A DNA stretch of 64,000 bases from Poa pratensis. Taxonomy: Eukaryota > Streptophyta > Magnoliopsida > Poales > Poaceae. The stretch spans positions 43,674,853 to 43,738,852 of the forward strand of contig CAMZMU010000027.1 in NCBI GenBank assembly GCA_947311845.1. Reading direction: 5' to 3'. The notes under the pieces were generated by a model, which did no database searches, had not been told where the DNA came from, and saw only the letters and a program-made list of their open reading frames with translations. Positions 33,870-46,158 of this stretch are shown in pieces. A program made the translations under genes and the position numbers. Within the stretch, counting starts at the first letter, position 1, and the number at the start of each line of letters is the position of its first letter.

Positions 33870-34960
33870 GGTCCGGCGGGGCTGCATCGCAGCCGCCGCC
33901 GATGACTCTGAATTCGTTGGTGTCAACCGCTTCTTCAAAGGTTGCACTTCCTCGGGATCAGAACCCAGGGGTGCCCCCTCCTTCACCTTCTCAGCGTGGC
34001 CATCTTCACCACCACCTGATGTTAGCAGCAATGGTTGAACCTGTTTGTACACAAGCTTCTGCGGACCTCCTTTCCTCTTCTGGGAGAAAACTTTAGAATT
34101 TTGTTTGGCAGGTGAAGTCACCTCCACAACAGCTTTGCCCATATTGGAAGAACCCCTAGATTCATTCTTATATTTGGCACTGAATTGCTCTTTACTAGGT
34201 TGATCTCCAGAACCAGCTTTCTTACGTTCATCGGCTAGCCTTAAACCCATGCTAAAAGGCAATTTGCCATCAGCATCTCTAGTCCCCAGCGTTGGACACA
34301 ACAAATCTGCGTGCCCCAACGGCCACACGAGAAGCAGTAGTGTGGGATATTCTCGTACTAAACCTCATACAGGTCCGTGCTCGCTCTCTTGGCCGAATCA
34401 ATAAGGATCCACCTCCGAAGTGGTGCATCAACATCTAGGGTCACTCTAGCCCTCAAAAAACCACCAGCATGATCAAACTAAATGGACTCCGCCATCTTAT
34501 CAATCTGCTGAGCAATCATCTTCCCGTACTTCTCCTTTCTCAGGTTGAACGGAAGATTTACCACACGAGCCCAAACCCTAAGTTTGTTGAACCGCAGCTC
34601 TGATGGACTCATGCAATCATCAAATTCCGTCAGGATCACAACGTTTTTACTAATATGCCATGGGGATCCACCCCACACACGATCATAATCTCCTTTACTA
34701 GCAAATTCTGCTACAAACATATTCTCCCCAGCTGGATCAAAAATCAGACCTTTTGGATTTCCCCAAGCGGGGCGGAGGGTGCTTGTAATGGTCTGTATGT
34801 GGAACACGTTGCGGTACAGAACCTTCCCTGCAAGCTTCCACTTCTTTGGTTCATCTTCCTCATGATCATCAATCACCAGCGGCGTCGCTTCCGCCTCTGT
34901 GATATCCAACTTTCCCAAGGCTTCCTCCAACTTCGCCCGTGCAGACTTCGGGGGAGGCAC
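33870..34960 (-). pseudogene. LINE ORF1: DUF4283 / zinc-knuckle RNA-binding protein
   Basis: Starts at ATG 34960 (MPPPKSARAKLEEALGKL). It contains a DUF4283-like domain (WHISKNVVILTEFDDCMSPS, RVWARVVNLPFNLR) and hits a stop at 34478. In the same frame it continues to a second stop near 34363. It then reads a zinc knuckle whose first half (YCFSCGR) and second half (LGHADLLC) are separated by a one-base frameshift near 34320. A Lys/Ser-rich tail follows to about 33880. ORF1 proteins of plant L1 elements coat the element RNA. Defective here. Confidence 0.88.
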
Positions 34961-35147
34961 CCTGCACTCCCTCCACCGCCAAGCGTCGATGATGAAGCCA
35001 TCTACGCCGGGGATCGAAGGCGCGCTGCCGATGAGATCTCAGCAGCCGCCAAGGATCCACCCTCAAACCCTAATCGCCAGAGCGCCGGGTTTTTCAGAGG
35101 AAAGTATGCGGAGGAAAGTATGTAGATCTACCTCATATGTGTATCTT

Positions 35148-35489
35148 GCGTCTGTAGATTTAGTCAAAGAAAGAGGATCTACAAGAAAAGCTTTGATGTG
35201 TGATCTGTTTGCCGCGATGGTGAGATTCAAGGGCTTCTTGTGCTCATCGACTCTTACAGGGACACATATGCTAAGAAAAAAAAACCTTTTTCTTTATACC
35301 AAGCGACTATCAGCGTTTACCAATTCACTCTTACACCTCGCTCATGGTGCCAACATATAAGCACTAAGGTTTTGTGCACCGGCATTTGGATGGGTAAGTG
35401 GTGGCACTGCAGATAAAGCTTCACTGGCTTTACGATTATGCCCATTTGTATCATTCATGCCGGAGACGGGGAGCACGAAGAATTCATTT
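35148..35489. other. Unassigned stretch between LINE target site and truncated gypsy LTR
   Basis: 340 bp, no gene recognised. The right edge at about 35490 is where the gypsy 3' LTR is cut off, so a deletion junction lies here. Confidence 0.5.
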
Positions 35490-35865
35490 CATACCGCTAC
35501 GCGAAGAGGCACCGGCTGAGGTGGGCCTGGGCTCCCTCCCCACATGGCGACGTGCCAGCATAGGGCGCCGCGCCATGGGGTGGGGGCGGCCCATGGTGGC
35601 CCACCTTGGCCTCCCCTTTTGGCTCCCTCCGGCATCTGACAAAATATGAGCTTCTGTATAATAATCTTCAATAGTTGATCTTCAGAAATATTGTATCTTG
35701 ACGGTGCTTTTTCCAGCAGAATCCTGACTCTGGTGAATAATTCTCCAATAAACATGAAACATGCAAAATAGGTAAAATAACATAAGTATCATCTCTAAAT
35801 ATGAAATATATCAATGAATAACAGTAAATTATGATATAAAATAGTGATGCAAAATGGACGTATCA
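35490..35865 (-). repeat. Gypsy 3' LTR, truncated (minus)
   Basis: Opens TGATACGTCCATTTTGCATC on the minus strand and matches the start of the 5' LTR. It stops abruptly near the CGCTACGCGAAGAGGCACCGG region; the other ~1 kb is absent. Confidence 0.9.
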
Positions 35866-35880
35866 ACTCCCCCCAAGCTT
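35866..35880 (-). other. Polypurine tract of gypsy (minus)
   Basis: AAGCTTGGGGGGAGT on the minus strand, adjoining the 3' LTR. A second such tract lies near 37650-37664. Confidence 0.85.
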
Positions 35881-37698
35881 AGACCTCGCTTGTCCCCAAG
35901 CGAAAACTGAGCTCAGTAAACAAGATCACATGTTTATGGAGTGAAGTGCCAATAAATAAAATACGGACAAGAAACATCACATCTATTAACACACAAGTCA
36001 TTTTAGATAACAACTTCCTCTCATATAACTTAACTTGAAACGAGTAAAGGGAAATCACAAATAAAGGTGCATAGAGGAAATCATAATTGGTGATGGCAAA
36101 CTTCGTTCTTGGTCAGAGAACAATTAACAGATTGTACTTATCTTTCGATCAGAGTCTTTATATTAGAGCTTATATTGCAGAACTTGCATGCTCAACTATA
36201 GCAGTCTCCTTACAGTCATTGATAACTTTCAAAGTTGCATTTATTCAGATAAAAGACTTGTGCTAAACAAGGAAGGATAAAAGACATGATTGCAAGTAAT
36301 AACATATAGATGATTGAATCACAACAACTCAAATGCTTGTTTGAGATAGAGGGGAATAGGTTTACTGACTCAACATGAAAGTAAAAGATAGGCCCTTCGC
36401 AGAGGGAAGCAGGGATTAAATCATGTGCTAGAGCTTTTTATGTTTTGAAATCATAGAGAGAGTACATAAAATATATGTTTGAGCTATGTATGTCGTTGTC
36501 AACGAATCGCAGTAAAGAAAACACTATCCCCTTGTCAACCAGACTTTCAAAGGCGGCTCCCATGAAGGACATTATTTCTACCCAAGGGTAGATCATCCCT
36601 CTTCTCTTTTGTTTACACATGCATATTTATAAATTGGTATGCCACTCCTCCCAACCCTTGCTTACACAAGCCATGGCTAACCGAATCCTCGGGTGCCTTC
36701 CAACAATCACATACCATGGATGAGTGCCTATTTGATAGTTTAACATTTTGGTTTTGCTTCTGATAAATCATTGGCAAGCATGTGGAGAGAATCAAATGGT
36801 TAAAGTTATAATTAATTCGGGGCTAGGCACCCAATTGCCAGCTTCTTTTGCAAAATTAATGGATAAGCGGATGTATATGCCACTAGTTCAATGGTGAAAG
36901 TCTGTCTGACAAGAGTGATAGAGAAACTCTACATAACCCTCATGAGCTAATAAACAGTGACACAAAATAAGGAGTAATAAGGTTTTGAATAATTTAAAGG
37001 TAGCACATGAAGTATTTACTTGGAGTGGCGCAAAATACCACATAATAGGTAGTTATGGTGGACACAAATGTCATGGGTTTTGGCTCAAGGTTTTGGATGC
37101 ACGAGAAGCATTCCCTCTCAGTACAGGTTTTTGGCTAGCAAGGCTCGGTAGCAAGCATAAGAGTTGAGGGATACAAACAAGTATACATGTAGTAAGAACA
37201 ATCATGCAATCTTCCTTGGAAGCGCAAATAATTTTAACTTGAGAATACTAAGCTCATTAGCCAACAAGAAAGAAAGATAATGAAATAATATATCTACATG
37301 CACTTCCCTCTTTTCTACTTAAGCCTCAAAGTATTGTTGCTACTGACCAATGCTAAGTTTGCCAAAACCAAATAGATTTACTTAATACTCCCAAAGTGAT
37401 GCCAATACTAACAACAAGATCATGCATATGACAGAAATTGCAAACTAAAATAAGAAGTGCAGAAAGTAAATGATAAAACTTCTCATTAATATTCCATAAC
37501 GGCAACTCACACCAAGGGATACATAGATAACCAACTAAAAGAGAGATACTTCCACACTGCAAACCATCCTATATGATAACTTCTCTACTCATGATATGAC
37601 TTGATTGAAAGGTAAAAAGGTAAAAGATAATGATGTGATACCGCGGCACTCCCCCCAAGCTTGGAACAAGCCAACGGGATGCCAATACCAATGATGAA
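35881..37698 (-). other. Non-coding 3' interior of gag-pol gypsy
   Basis: No gene seen. The parts 36362-36440 and 36980-37145 match the pol-less gypsy (5840-5910 and 5140-5340) in reverse orientation. The two elements therefore share 3' untranslated sequence. Confidence 0.8.
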
Positions 37699-38168
37699 TT
37701 ACTCCTTCGGTGGCGGTGGTGGAACAACCATGATGGGAGTGAGGAAGCGCTCCAACATTCCGCGAAGTCGGCTGTTCTCCTCTTGAAGTATCTCCACTTC
37801 CATTCTCAGAACACGATATTGATCACAAAACTCATCGGTGACCCGAAGAGCTTCTTCCACTGCAGGGAAAGAGCTGAGGCCCGGGCAGGTGGTAAAGGTC
37901 CCTGCAAGTTATGAGAGAAAGCACGTCGAGTGTGAACCGATCCCACAAAGGTTGGCTTGCTACCCTTTAATCCTGCAGCCTGCCGCTCTCTTTTTGTTGA
38001 TGACATCTTCTTTACTTCCTTCTTGACGCTCTCATCCATGTCCTTCCGCCTTGCCGTGACTCTTTCCTCTTCCGCCCATCCGACGAAAGTTCCTTGATCA
38101 AGATCCTGGAGGAGCTCACGTTTACGACCCATCGCGTAGTCTTCCGAGGATGAACCCTGAGACGACAT
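37699..38168 (-). pseudogene. Extra ORF between pol and 3' LTR, coiled-coil end
   Basis: Starts at ATG 38168 (MSSQGSSSEDYAMGRKREL) and continues as a charged Lys/Glu-rich protein (ARRKDMDESVKKEVKKMSST). After a frame change near 37820 the end reads as a leucine-rich coiled coil (EVEILQEENSRLRGMLERFL) and then MVVPPPPPKE with a TAA at 37699-37701. Not part of Gag or Pol; I do not know its function. Extra ORFs in this position occur in some plant gypsy families. It lies about 1.8 kb from the LTR with only non-coding DNA between. Confidence 0.6.
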
Positions 38169-38483
38169 CTGGACAAAAACAGCTCGAAACAAAACACGAC
38201 GAAAAGACGATATACGGACCTCGGGCGATCCAGGGGATTATATAGCAAAAAGTTTTACGACAAAAGGAAGGTACGGGAGAGAAACCGGGTCGGAGAAGGG
38301 CTCCGAGGTGCCCTCCCCATATGGTGGCGCGGCCAGGGGTGGGCCCGCGCCACAAGGTGGGGAGGTGCCCTCGGGCACCTTTTCCTACCCGTTTCGATCT
38401 CGTAATTTTCCATATTAAATAAAAAATAACAAAAATATCAATTAGAAAGTTAAACGCGAACTTTTCCTTACCAAAACTGTTAC

Positions 38484-39526
38484 CTATTCGAAAACAGACT
38501 CTGCAGTCCCATCAATTTGATTTTTAATAAAAGTTTCCGGAGTTACCACTCGAATAACATCAACATCTTCATTATAAGAATCTCCAGAAATATAATGTTT
38601 GAGTCTTTGCCCATTCACCACTTGTGTAGCATTATCTTTCAGTGAAGCAATCTTTATTGCACCTGAACGATACACCTCCACAATGACAAAAGGTCCTTCC
38701 ATTTTGAGAGTAATTTCCCTGCAAAAAAATTGAGACGAGAACGATACAATAGAACTTTCTCACCAACATTAAACTCTCTTTAATAATTCTTCTATCATGC
38801 CATTTATTAACTTTCTCCTTAAAGAGTCAAGCATTTTCATAAGCTTCACTTTTCCATTCATCTAAAGAACTTAATTGGAGTAACCTCTTCTTACCGGCAA
38901 GTTTAAAATCTTTATTAAGTTCTCTCATAGCCCAATAAGCTTTGTGCTCTAATTATAAATGCAAGTGACAAGCTTTTCCATAAACCATTTTATAAGGAGA
39001 CATACCCATAGGATTTTTGTAAGCAGTTCTATAAGCCCATAAAGCATCATTTAACTTACCAGACCAATTTTTTCTAGATTTGTTAACAGTCTTTTGCAAG
39101 ATAGATTTAATTTCTCTATTTGATAATTCTACTTGCCCACTAGTTTGAGGATGATAAGCTGAAGCAATTCTATGATTAACACCATATTTAGCAAGGGTCT
39201 TTCTAAAACTACCATGAATAAAATGTGAACCTCCATCAGTCATAAGATACCTAGGTACTCCAAACCTAGGGAAAATAACATCTAAAAGCATTTTTAAAGA
39301 GGTCTCACCATCAGCACTTTTTGTAGGTATGGCTTCTACCCATTTAGTAACATAATCAACAGCAACAAGTATATGAGTATTACCTCCTGAACAAGGGAAA
39401 GGACCCATGAAGTCGAATCCCCAACAATCAAATAGTTCAATAACAAGAGCGTAATTCATAGGCATTTCATTGCGTCTAGAGATATTACCAACTCTTTGAC
39501 ATTTATCACAAGATAAAATAAAATTC
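38484..39526 (-). pseudogene. Gypsy integrase, C-terminal part
   Basis: Continues on the left of the CACTA insertion with the second half of the zinc finger ([17 protein letters not shown]). The DDE core follows: [24 protein letters not shown] and [15 protein letters not shown], with [20 protein letters not shown] downstream. All three acidic residues are visible. The end of integrase (VNGQRLKHYISGD, near 38600) is in another frame, with decayed sequence between 38703 and 38950. It would insert the cDNA into the genome. Non-functional because it is split and frameshifted. Confidence 0.92.
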
Positions 39527-39946
39527 CTTCACTAGTACAGAACGACACATCCGATACCCCTCTATGGAAACGGCACGAGTTAGGTGACAGAGAATCACGA
39601 CTTTAGTGTTGCGGACGAGGCCTGGCAGAGGCTGGTCCATCAACATTGGTTACGGAGGATTTTATATCTCCGTTACCAAATATATCGGCAACGGTCATAA
39701 ATTCGTCTCCGTTTCCAATATGTGTCTCTATGGCAACGGTTGTTTATGTATATCCGTTTGCGATGTGCTTGGGAAATTGTAGTTGCAAACTGGAAGCGCG
39801 CCTGTTCAATGTGGCTTAATTCAAGAGGGATTGGAACTGCCTGCTCGACGCTAACAAAATGTGACTGGAACCGCGTGAAGCCAGGCAGGTCCCGCATTCT
39901 CCCCTTCGTTCTCTCCCACGTTCTCTACCACACTAGCACAACCGCC

Positions 39947-40506
39947 ATGGAGGAACCCTGGTGGCAGAACAAGGAAGTCCCGAGCGACGACGCGAGCGCT
40001 GAAGACCGCGGTGAAGTTCCATGGTGTGATCAAGACGGGCCGCCGGACTTGGACCCCGACGACTCGGACCCGCCATCTTCACGCTCTGTAGAAGACGACT
40101 CCGACGACTCGGGCCCGCCGTCTTCACGCGAAGGAGAAGACGACTCCGAATAGGACGAGTCGCCGGCGGAAGAGGAGCCGGAGGACTCGCCGGAGCCGTA
40201 TTCTAGCCAGGAAGAATACGACGCCGATGAGGAGGAGGAGGAGGCGTCGGAGGAGGCGCCAGAGGAGGAGGCATCGGAGGAGGCGCCGGAGGAGGAGGCG
40301 CCGGAGAAGGACGCGCCGGAGGAGGACGCGCCGGAGAAGGAGGCGCGAGAGGAGGATTTGCCGGAGAAGGACGCACGGCCGGAGAAGGAGGAGCACGAGC
40401 CGGAGGAGGAGGAGGAGCACGCGCCTGAGGAGAAGGCAACCGGCAAGAAGCGACGCCGCGCTGCGGATGACAATGGCGCGGAGGCAGGGCGTAAGAAGAA
40501 CAAGTA
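39947..40506 (+). pseudogene. Acidic Glu/Pro-rich ORF inside CACTA, premature stop
   Basis: ATG at 39947 in GCCATGG context (MEEPWWQNKEVPSDDASAED). The first 68 codons hold two repeats of the SDDSGPPSSREGEDDS type, then a TAG at 40151. The same frame then stays open for 117 codons to TAG 40504-40506. It is composed almost wholly of EEAPEE / EKDAPEE repeats and ends in a basic tail (GKKRRRAADDNG, KKNK) like a nuclear signal. One base change would account for the break. The low-complexity region also opens long ORFs on the other strand, which I discount. Unknown function; it could be a captured host gene or a reduced CACTA protein. Confidence 0.45.
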
Positions 40507-40913
40507 GAGTAGATAGATAGTTCAATTCTACCGTATCGATCCTTCGTAAGTAGGTCCAGTGTGTCAGTGAAGAGATAAAAGGCAACGGTTGTTTATTGCC
40601 TCCGTTTGCGATGTTAGTGCTATATATGTGCCACTGCGGCAACCCTAACGCTCTCGCTCTCACTCTCACTCCACAGTCACAGTGTGGCGGCGGCTTTAAG
40701 CAGCACACCAGATCTAACCCTTATCTCGCAGATTTGAGCGGCGTGTCCGGCCGGCATCGCCGCCGTTCATCTTCCCCCAGCGACGCGTCGGCGAGCTGCC
40801 ACGCATCTTCCCCCAGCGGCACGTCGTGAGCCGCCGCGCATCTTCCCCGAGTATGTCGCCGACGCGGATCTACTGGTCTATTGCCGTGCATCTTCCTTGG
40901 GTATGTCGCCGAC

Positions 40914-41290
40914 TTGATCTTACATTTTGTTTAAAGTAGCACAGAAAACTTGTCTAGTATTTGAAGTCTAGTATTATGTTATGTCTAGTATTGTAGTACT
41001 GCCGATGATGAATACGCCCCTCGACACTAGATCTTACATTTTATTTAAAAAGTAGCATCTACCGATCTAGTATTGTAGTACTGTCTAGTATTGTAGTATT
41101 GTGTTCTGTCTAGTATTGTAGTACTGTCGATGATGAATACACCCCTCAACACTAGATCTTACATTTTATTTAAAGTAGCATAGAAAACTTGTCTAGTATT
41201 TGAAGTCTAGTATTGTGTTGTGTCTGTTTTTAGTACTGCCGATGATGAATACATCCCTCAATACTAAATCTTGCACTATTTTAAGTCTAC
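40914..41290 (+). repeat. Degenerate ~120-bp direct repeats in CACTA
   Basis: The phrase GATCTTACATTTTATTTAAA recurs near 40917, 41031 and 41154, with a decayed form near 41264. TGTCTAGTATT and CCGATGATGAATA phrases sit between. About three and a half units. Confidence 0.7.
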
Positions 41291-42431
41291 TAGGGTAAAT
41301 TAATTTTAACGCTTTGTAGTACTACCGATGATGAATAGATCCCTCACTACTAGTAGTACCGATGATGAATAGATTAATTTCAACCCTTTGTCAATGTGCT
41401 AATCCTCGTTATGGTTTTGTGTAGCTAGTGTATGAAGTAATAGTATATTTCGGCGACAATGCATAAAAATGGTGAGGCAATTGAAGGTAACATCACCTTC
41501 AAGCTCTGCCTCCAAATCGTTTCGATCGGACAACAAGCACACAGATATAGGCGCTTAAGGTGTAAACTGTTTTCATCTTAAATTGTATTTTATGTCATGT
41601 AGCATCATATTTTGCTCTTTTCTAACTAGACATCCATGTATTTTATATGCAGAAACACCATGCAGATCCAAACAAGCTTTAAAAGAGCTAAATACAAAGT
41701 GGGATCATATCCGTGATCCGTCGCTGTTGTGACGTTTCGCTGCACTGTTCAAAACACTTTTTTAATTAAGAGTGTCTTGGACAGTGTGGCCGAAATGTCA
41801 GAGCGGTGACGCTATTATATTTCGGCGAGACCGTCCAAGATGGAGCAAGCCTCAGTACGAAGAATTTGGCAAGATTAATTTGATAAGGAGGCTTGCGAGC
41901 TCAGTGTGGTTTCTAGTTTTCAGTTTCTCCATCTATTTTGTGTATGTGTGTAGCAATTTGGCTGCAGATATGATTTGGAGAAGCATGAGAAGAGTGGAGT
42001 GTCATAAAAGTTAAGTTTAGGGAGGCATGAGAATGATAGGATTAGTGAGGCATGTGTAACTCATCTTTTGATGCTATGTAATGATGACAATTCTTATATA
42101 CGTTATGAATGGATTTGCTAGCAACTTTGTGCTTCTGCTGTGAGATTTTGAATGTCAATTGGCAACCGCATTGCTGCTGTAGGCTTCTGAACAAATCTCA
42201 ATGTAAACGAGTAAAATAGAATCTCCGTTACTGATGCACCGATACATCGGAAACGGAGATTGGTCGGCAACCGTAGCCAACTTAGGCCTCATCGCTGACG
42301 GTTTTTTGCCTCCGTTACCGATGAAGGCCTTCACATCAGTGACAGGGTCGGGGACACGGACCCTTTCTCCGTTGCCGAAGGGGTTTTTGGCCCGTTTCTG
42401 ATGTGTCGTTCTGTACTAGTGCTTGCATCTT

Positions 42432-45400
42432 TTAAGAGCGTTGGCCAATAAAAACCTGATTGTAGAACTTTTTGTGCAGTTCTATCACCGGCTTGATGTC
42501 CTCCATAAGCACTACCATGACATTTTCGCAATATCTCTTGTTGTTCATATTCGGGAACACATCTTCGCATAATACCATCACTCCTTCTTTATATAAGTGT
42601 GGGTCATCCCAAAAATAATGCCTCAAATCATAAAAGAATTTCCTTCTTTGCTGAGCTGAAAAGGTTGGAGGCAAGTACTTGGAAACAATAAAGTTAGCAT
42701 AATCAGCATACCAAGGACTATCTCGCGAGCTCACCTTTATTGCAGCCAATTGTTCATTTGGAAAACTATCATTAACAGGTATGGGATCATAAGCAATATT
42801 TTCCAATCTAGACAAATTATCAGCAACAGGATTATCAGCACCTTTCCTATCTACAATATGCAAATCGAATTCTTGTAAAAGTAGCACCCATCTAATAAGC
42901 CTTGGCTTAGCGTCTTTCTTTTCCATAAGGTACTTAATGCAGCATGATCAGTATGAATAGTGACTTTTGAATCAACAATATAAGGTCTAAACTTGTCACA
43001 AGCAAAAACTACAGCTAAGAACTCTTTTTCAGTAGTAGCATAATTTCTTTGAGCAGTATCAAGAGTTTTACTAGCATAATGAATAACATTCAACTTCTTA
43101 TCTACTCGCTGTCCAAGAACAGCACCTACAGCAAAATCACTAGCATCACACATAATTTCAAAAGGTAAATTCCAATCAGGTGGTTCAACTACAGGAGCAG
43201 TAATTAAAGCCTTTTTCAAAGTTTCAAAAGCTTCCTTACAATCATCATCAAAAACAAAAGGTACATCTTTTTGAAGAAGATTAGTAAGAGGCTTTGAAAT
43301 TTTAGAGAAATCTTTAATAAACCTTCTATAGAAACCAGCATGACCAAGAATACTACGAATACCTTTGACATCCCTGGGATAGGGCATTTTCTCAATTGCT
43401 TCAACTTTAGCTCTATCAACTTCAATACCTCTTTCAGAAATTTTATGTCCCAGAACAATTCCTTCATTAACCATAAAGTGGCATTTCTCCCAATTAAGAA
43501 CAAGGTTAGTTTCCTCACATCTCTGCAAAACTTTATCAAGGTTTCGCAAACAGTTATCAAAAGAATTCCCATAGACGGAAAAATCGTCCATGAATACCTC
43601 TACAATCTTTTCACAAAAGCCATGAAAAATAGCAGACATGCATCTTTGAAAAGTAGCAGGAGCATTACATAAACCGAAAGGCATACGCCTATAAGCATAA
43701 GTTCCATAAGGACAAGTGAAAGTAGTTTTCTCTTGATCTTTAGCTCTAACAGCAATTTGCGAAAACCCAGAATAACCATCAAGAAAGCAAAAATGAGTAT
43801 TCTTAGATAACCTTTCTAACATTTGATCAATGAAAGGTAAAGGGTAATGATCTTTCTTAGTAACTTTATTAACTTTCCAAAATCAATGCACATTCTATAT
43901 CCTACAACTACTCTTTGAGGGATGAGCTCATCATTATCATTTGGTACAACAGTAATTCCTCCTTTCTTAGGAACACAATGCACAGGACTTACCCATTTAC
44001 TATCAGCAATAGGATATATAATACCAGCTTCAAGAGTTTTAATACCTCATTTCTTACCACATCCTTCATTTTAGGAATTAGACGACGTTGATGTTCAACA
44101 ACAGGCTTTGCATCATCTTCCATATTGATGGCGTGTTGGCAAATAGAGGGAGAAATCCCTTTTAAATCATCAAGAGTGTATCCAATAGCTCCTCGGTGTT
44201 TCCTCAATATTTCCAATAATCTTTCTTCTTCAAAACCTGAAAGCTTAGAACTAATAATAACAGGATATGTTTTCTTATCATCAATATAAGCATATTTAAG
44301 ATTATCAGGTAAAGGTTTCAAATCGAAAACAGGATCTTCCTTTGGTGGTGGTGTGTACCTAAATCTTCAACAGGTAAATTATGTTTAAGAATAGGTTGAC
44401 GAAAGAAAATTTCGTCAAGCTCATTCCTCTCTTCCCTAAAGACTTCACTTTCATGATCCTCCAGTGTTGCTGCAAAGGGTCATTAGGAGCAAGAGCAATA
44501 GATGCAAGCTGTTCAACTCTAAAATCCTCATTAGGCAATTCGGTTTCATAAGGAGTTTTAGCAAATTTAGAGAAATTAAACTCATAAGATTCACCAGCAA
44601 ATTTAGTCAAGATTTTCTCTTTCTTACAATCTATAATAGCACCACAAGTATTCAAGAAGGTCTACCAAAAATGATAGGACAAGTTTTACTAGCAGCAGAA
44701 CCAAGTACCAAAAAGTCAGCAGGATATTTAATCTTACCACATAAAACTTCCACATCTCGAACAATACCAATAGGAGATAGTTTCTCTATTAGCTAGCCGA
44801 ATAACCACATCAATCTCTTCAAGTTCACAAGAACCAATTTCATGCATAATTTCCCTGTAAAGCTCATAAGGAATAGCACTGGAACTTGCACCAATATCAC
44901 ATAAACCGTAATAGCAATGATCACCTATTCTAACAGAAAGCACAGGAACACTAGCTTTCCTAGATTTACTAGGATGTGAAACAATATTAGAAGCATCTTC
45001 ACAGAAGATGATGTGCCCATCTTCTACACTTTCAGTTACAAGGTCTTTAATTATCGCTACAGCAGGTTCAACAGTTATTTGCTCATCAGGTTCTATAGGT
45101 TTCTTTGCACTTTTGTTAACCACACTAGTTATAACAGAATGTTCCTTCACTTTAGCAGGAAAAGGAATTTTTTCAATATAAGCTTCAGGAAGGATGTGAT
45201 CAACAGTATTAACTTCAATACTTTACCTATAGGCAAATCAGTTTTATCTTTATAAGGTTCATGATATTTATTAAAACTTTCTTAGGCAATTCGAAATGAG
45301 AGGCAAAAGCTTTATAAAAATTTGCAACAACTTGAGAGTCAAGACCATAAACAGCACTCATATTTCGAAATTTATCAGTATCCATAAAAGTTTTAATGCA

Positions 45401-46072
45401 TTCATAATCATACTTTATACCTGACTCTCTACCTTTGTCGTTCTCCCATCCTTCAGTGTTCTCCTGAATCCGGTCAAGAAGGTCCCATTTAAACTCTTCT
45501 TTGTTGCGCGTGAATGATCCAGAACAAGTAGTATCTAGCAAGGTTTTATCTTGAAAAGAGAGTCTTGCATAGAAATTATCAATAATGACATTACCAGGAA
45601 GCTCATGAATGGGCATTTGAGCATTAATGACTTCAATCTCCCCCACGCTTGGGCAATACTCTCTCCATCATGAGGCCAGAAATTATATATAAGATTTCGA
45701 TCTTGTGAATTTCACTTGGAGGATAGAATTTAGAATAAAATAGAGGCACAATTTCCTCCCAACCAAGAGAACGACCATTTTCAGCAGTTTGTACCATTCT
45801 GCAGCTCTACCATCAGCGATATAGAGAATAGTTTCTTCTTAACTTCATCCATAGAAATACCTGCACACTTGAACAACTCGCATAATTCATGTAAAAACAA
45901 AATGATCTCCAGGATGGACAGTTCCATCCCCTCCATAGCGGTTATTCGTAACACGTTCAATAATTTTCATAGGTATTTTATATGGAATTACCTGCTCAGC
46001 TGGCGCCTCATCTACTACCTTTGCAGTAGTAGTAGATTTTCCAAATAGGAATTCAAGAGAAGACCTCTCCAT
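42432..46072 (-). pseudogene. Gypsy Gag-Pol, N-terminal part: Gag, protease, RT, RNase H, start of integrase
   Basis: Gag starts at ATG 46072 (MERSSLEFLFGKSTTTAKVV). Its later parts, such as MPIHELPGNVIIDNFYARLS near 45600, are in other frames. Protease is at about 44730-45150 with CDIGASSSAIPYELY, D-I-G-A in place of the usual D-[ST]-G-A. The reverse transcriptase runs ~44320-43200: YRRMPFGLCNAPATFQRCM, then FMDDF at the catalytic site and GHKISERGIEVDRAK. RNase H follows ([23 protein letters not shown]). The integrase zinc-finger start ([20 protein letters not shown]) is near 42535-42475. Together these copy element RNA into DNA. Frame changes occur near 45880, 45650, 45227, 44734, 44359, 43989 and 42900, so the copy is dead. 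The reading stops where the CACTA element is inserted. Confidence 0.93.
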
Positions 46073-46158
46073 AATGAAATATAGCAGCAGGCAGAAATAA
46101 AAACAGCACGTACAGTAGATGTTTCCCTTACCAATTCCACTTACCAATAGCGCTTCAC

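Larger units (their letters stand above)
29713..35129 (-). mobile_element. L1-type LINE retrotransposon, full length, decayed
   Basis: Minus-strand element with an A tail (ten T on the plus strand, 29713-29722), ORF2, ORF1 and a short 5' leader. The 18-base target duplication ACCTCATATGTGTATCTT is present at 29697-29714 and 35130-35147, overlapping the tail by two T. Gene order, the C-terminal RNase H and the zf-RVT-like region are those of plant L1-clade LINEs. Confidence 0.95.
39530..42421 (+). mobile_element. CACTA-type DNA transposon, complete, non-autonomous
   Basis: Ends are CACTAGTACAGAACGACACA and its exact complement, flanked by the 3-bp duplication CTT (39527-39529 and 42422-42424). 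Subterminal GGCAACGG / CTCCGTTNC repeats cluster in both ends. It contains an interrupted acidic ORF and a degenerate ~120-bp repeat, but no transposase. Inserted in the integrase of the gag-pol gypsy. Confidence 0.95.

Noticed and set aside
40030..40708. Antisense Ser/Ala/Leu-rich and plus-strand Arg-rich ORFs in the CACTA
   Set aside because: Shadows of the Glu/Pro GAG-GAG-GCG repeat in other frames.
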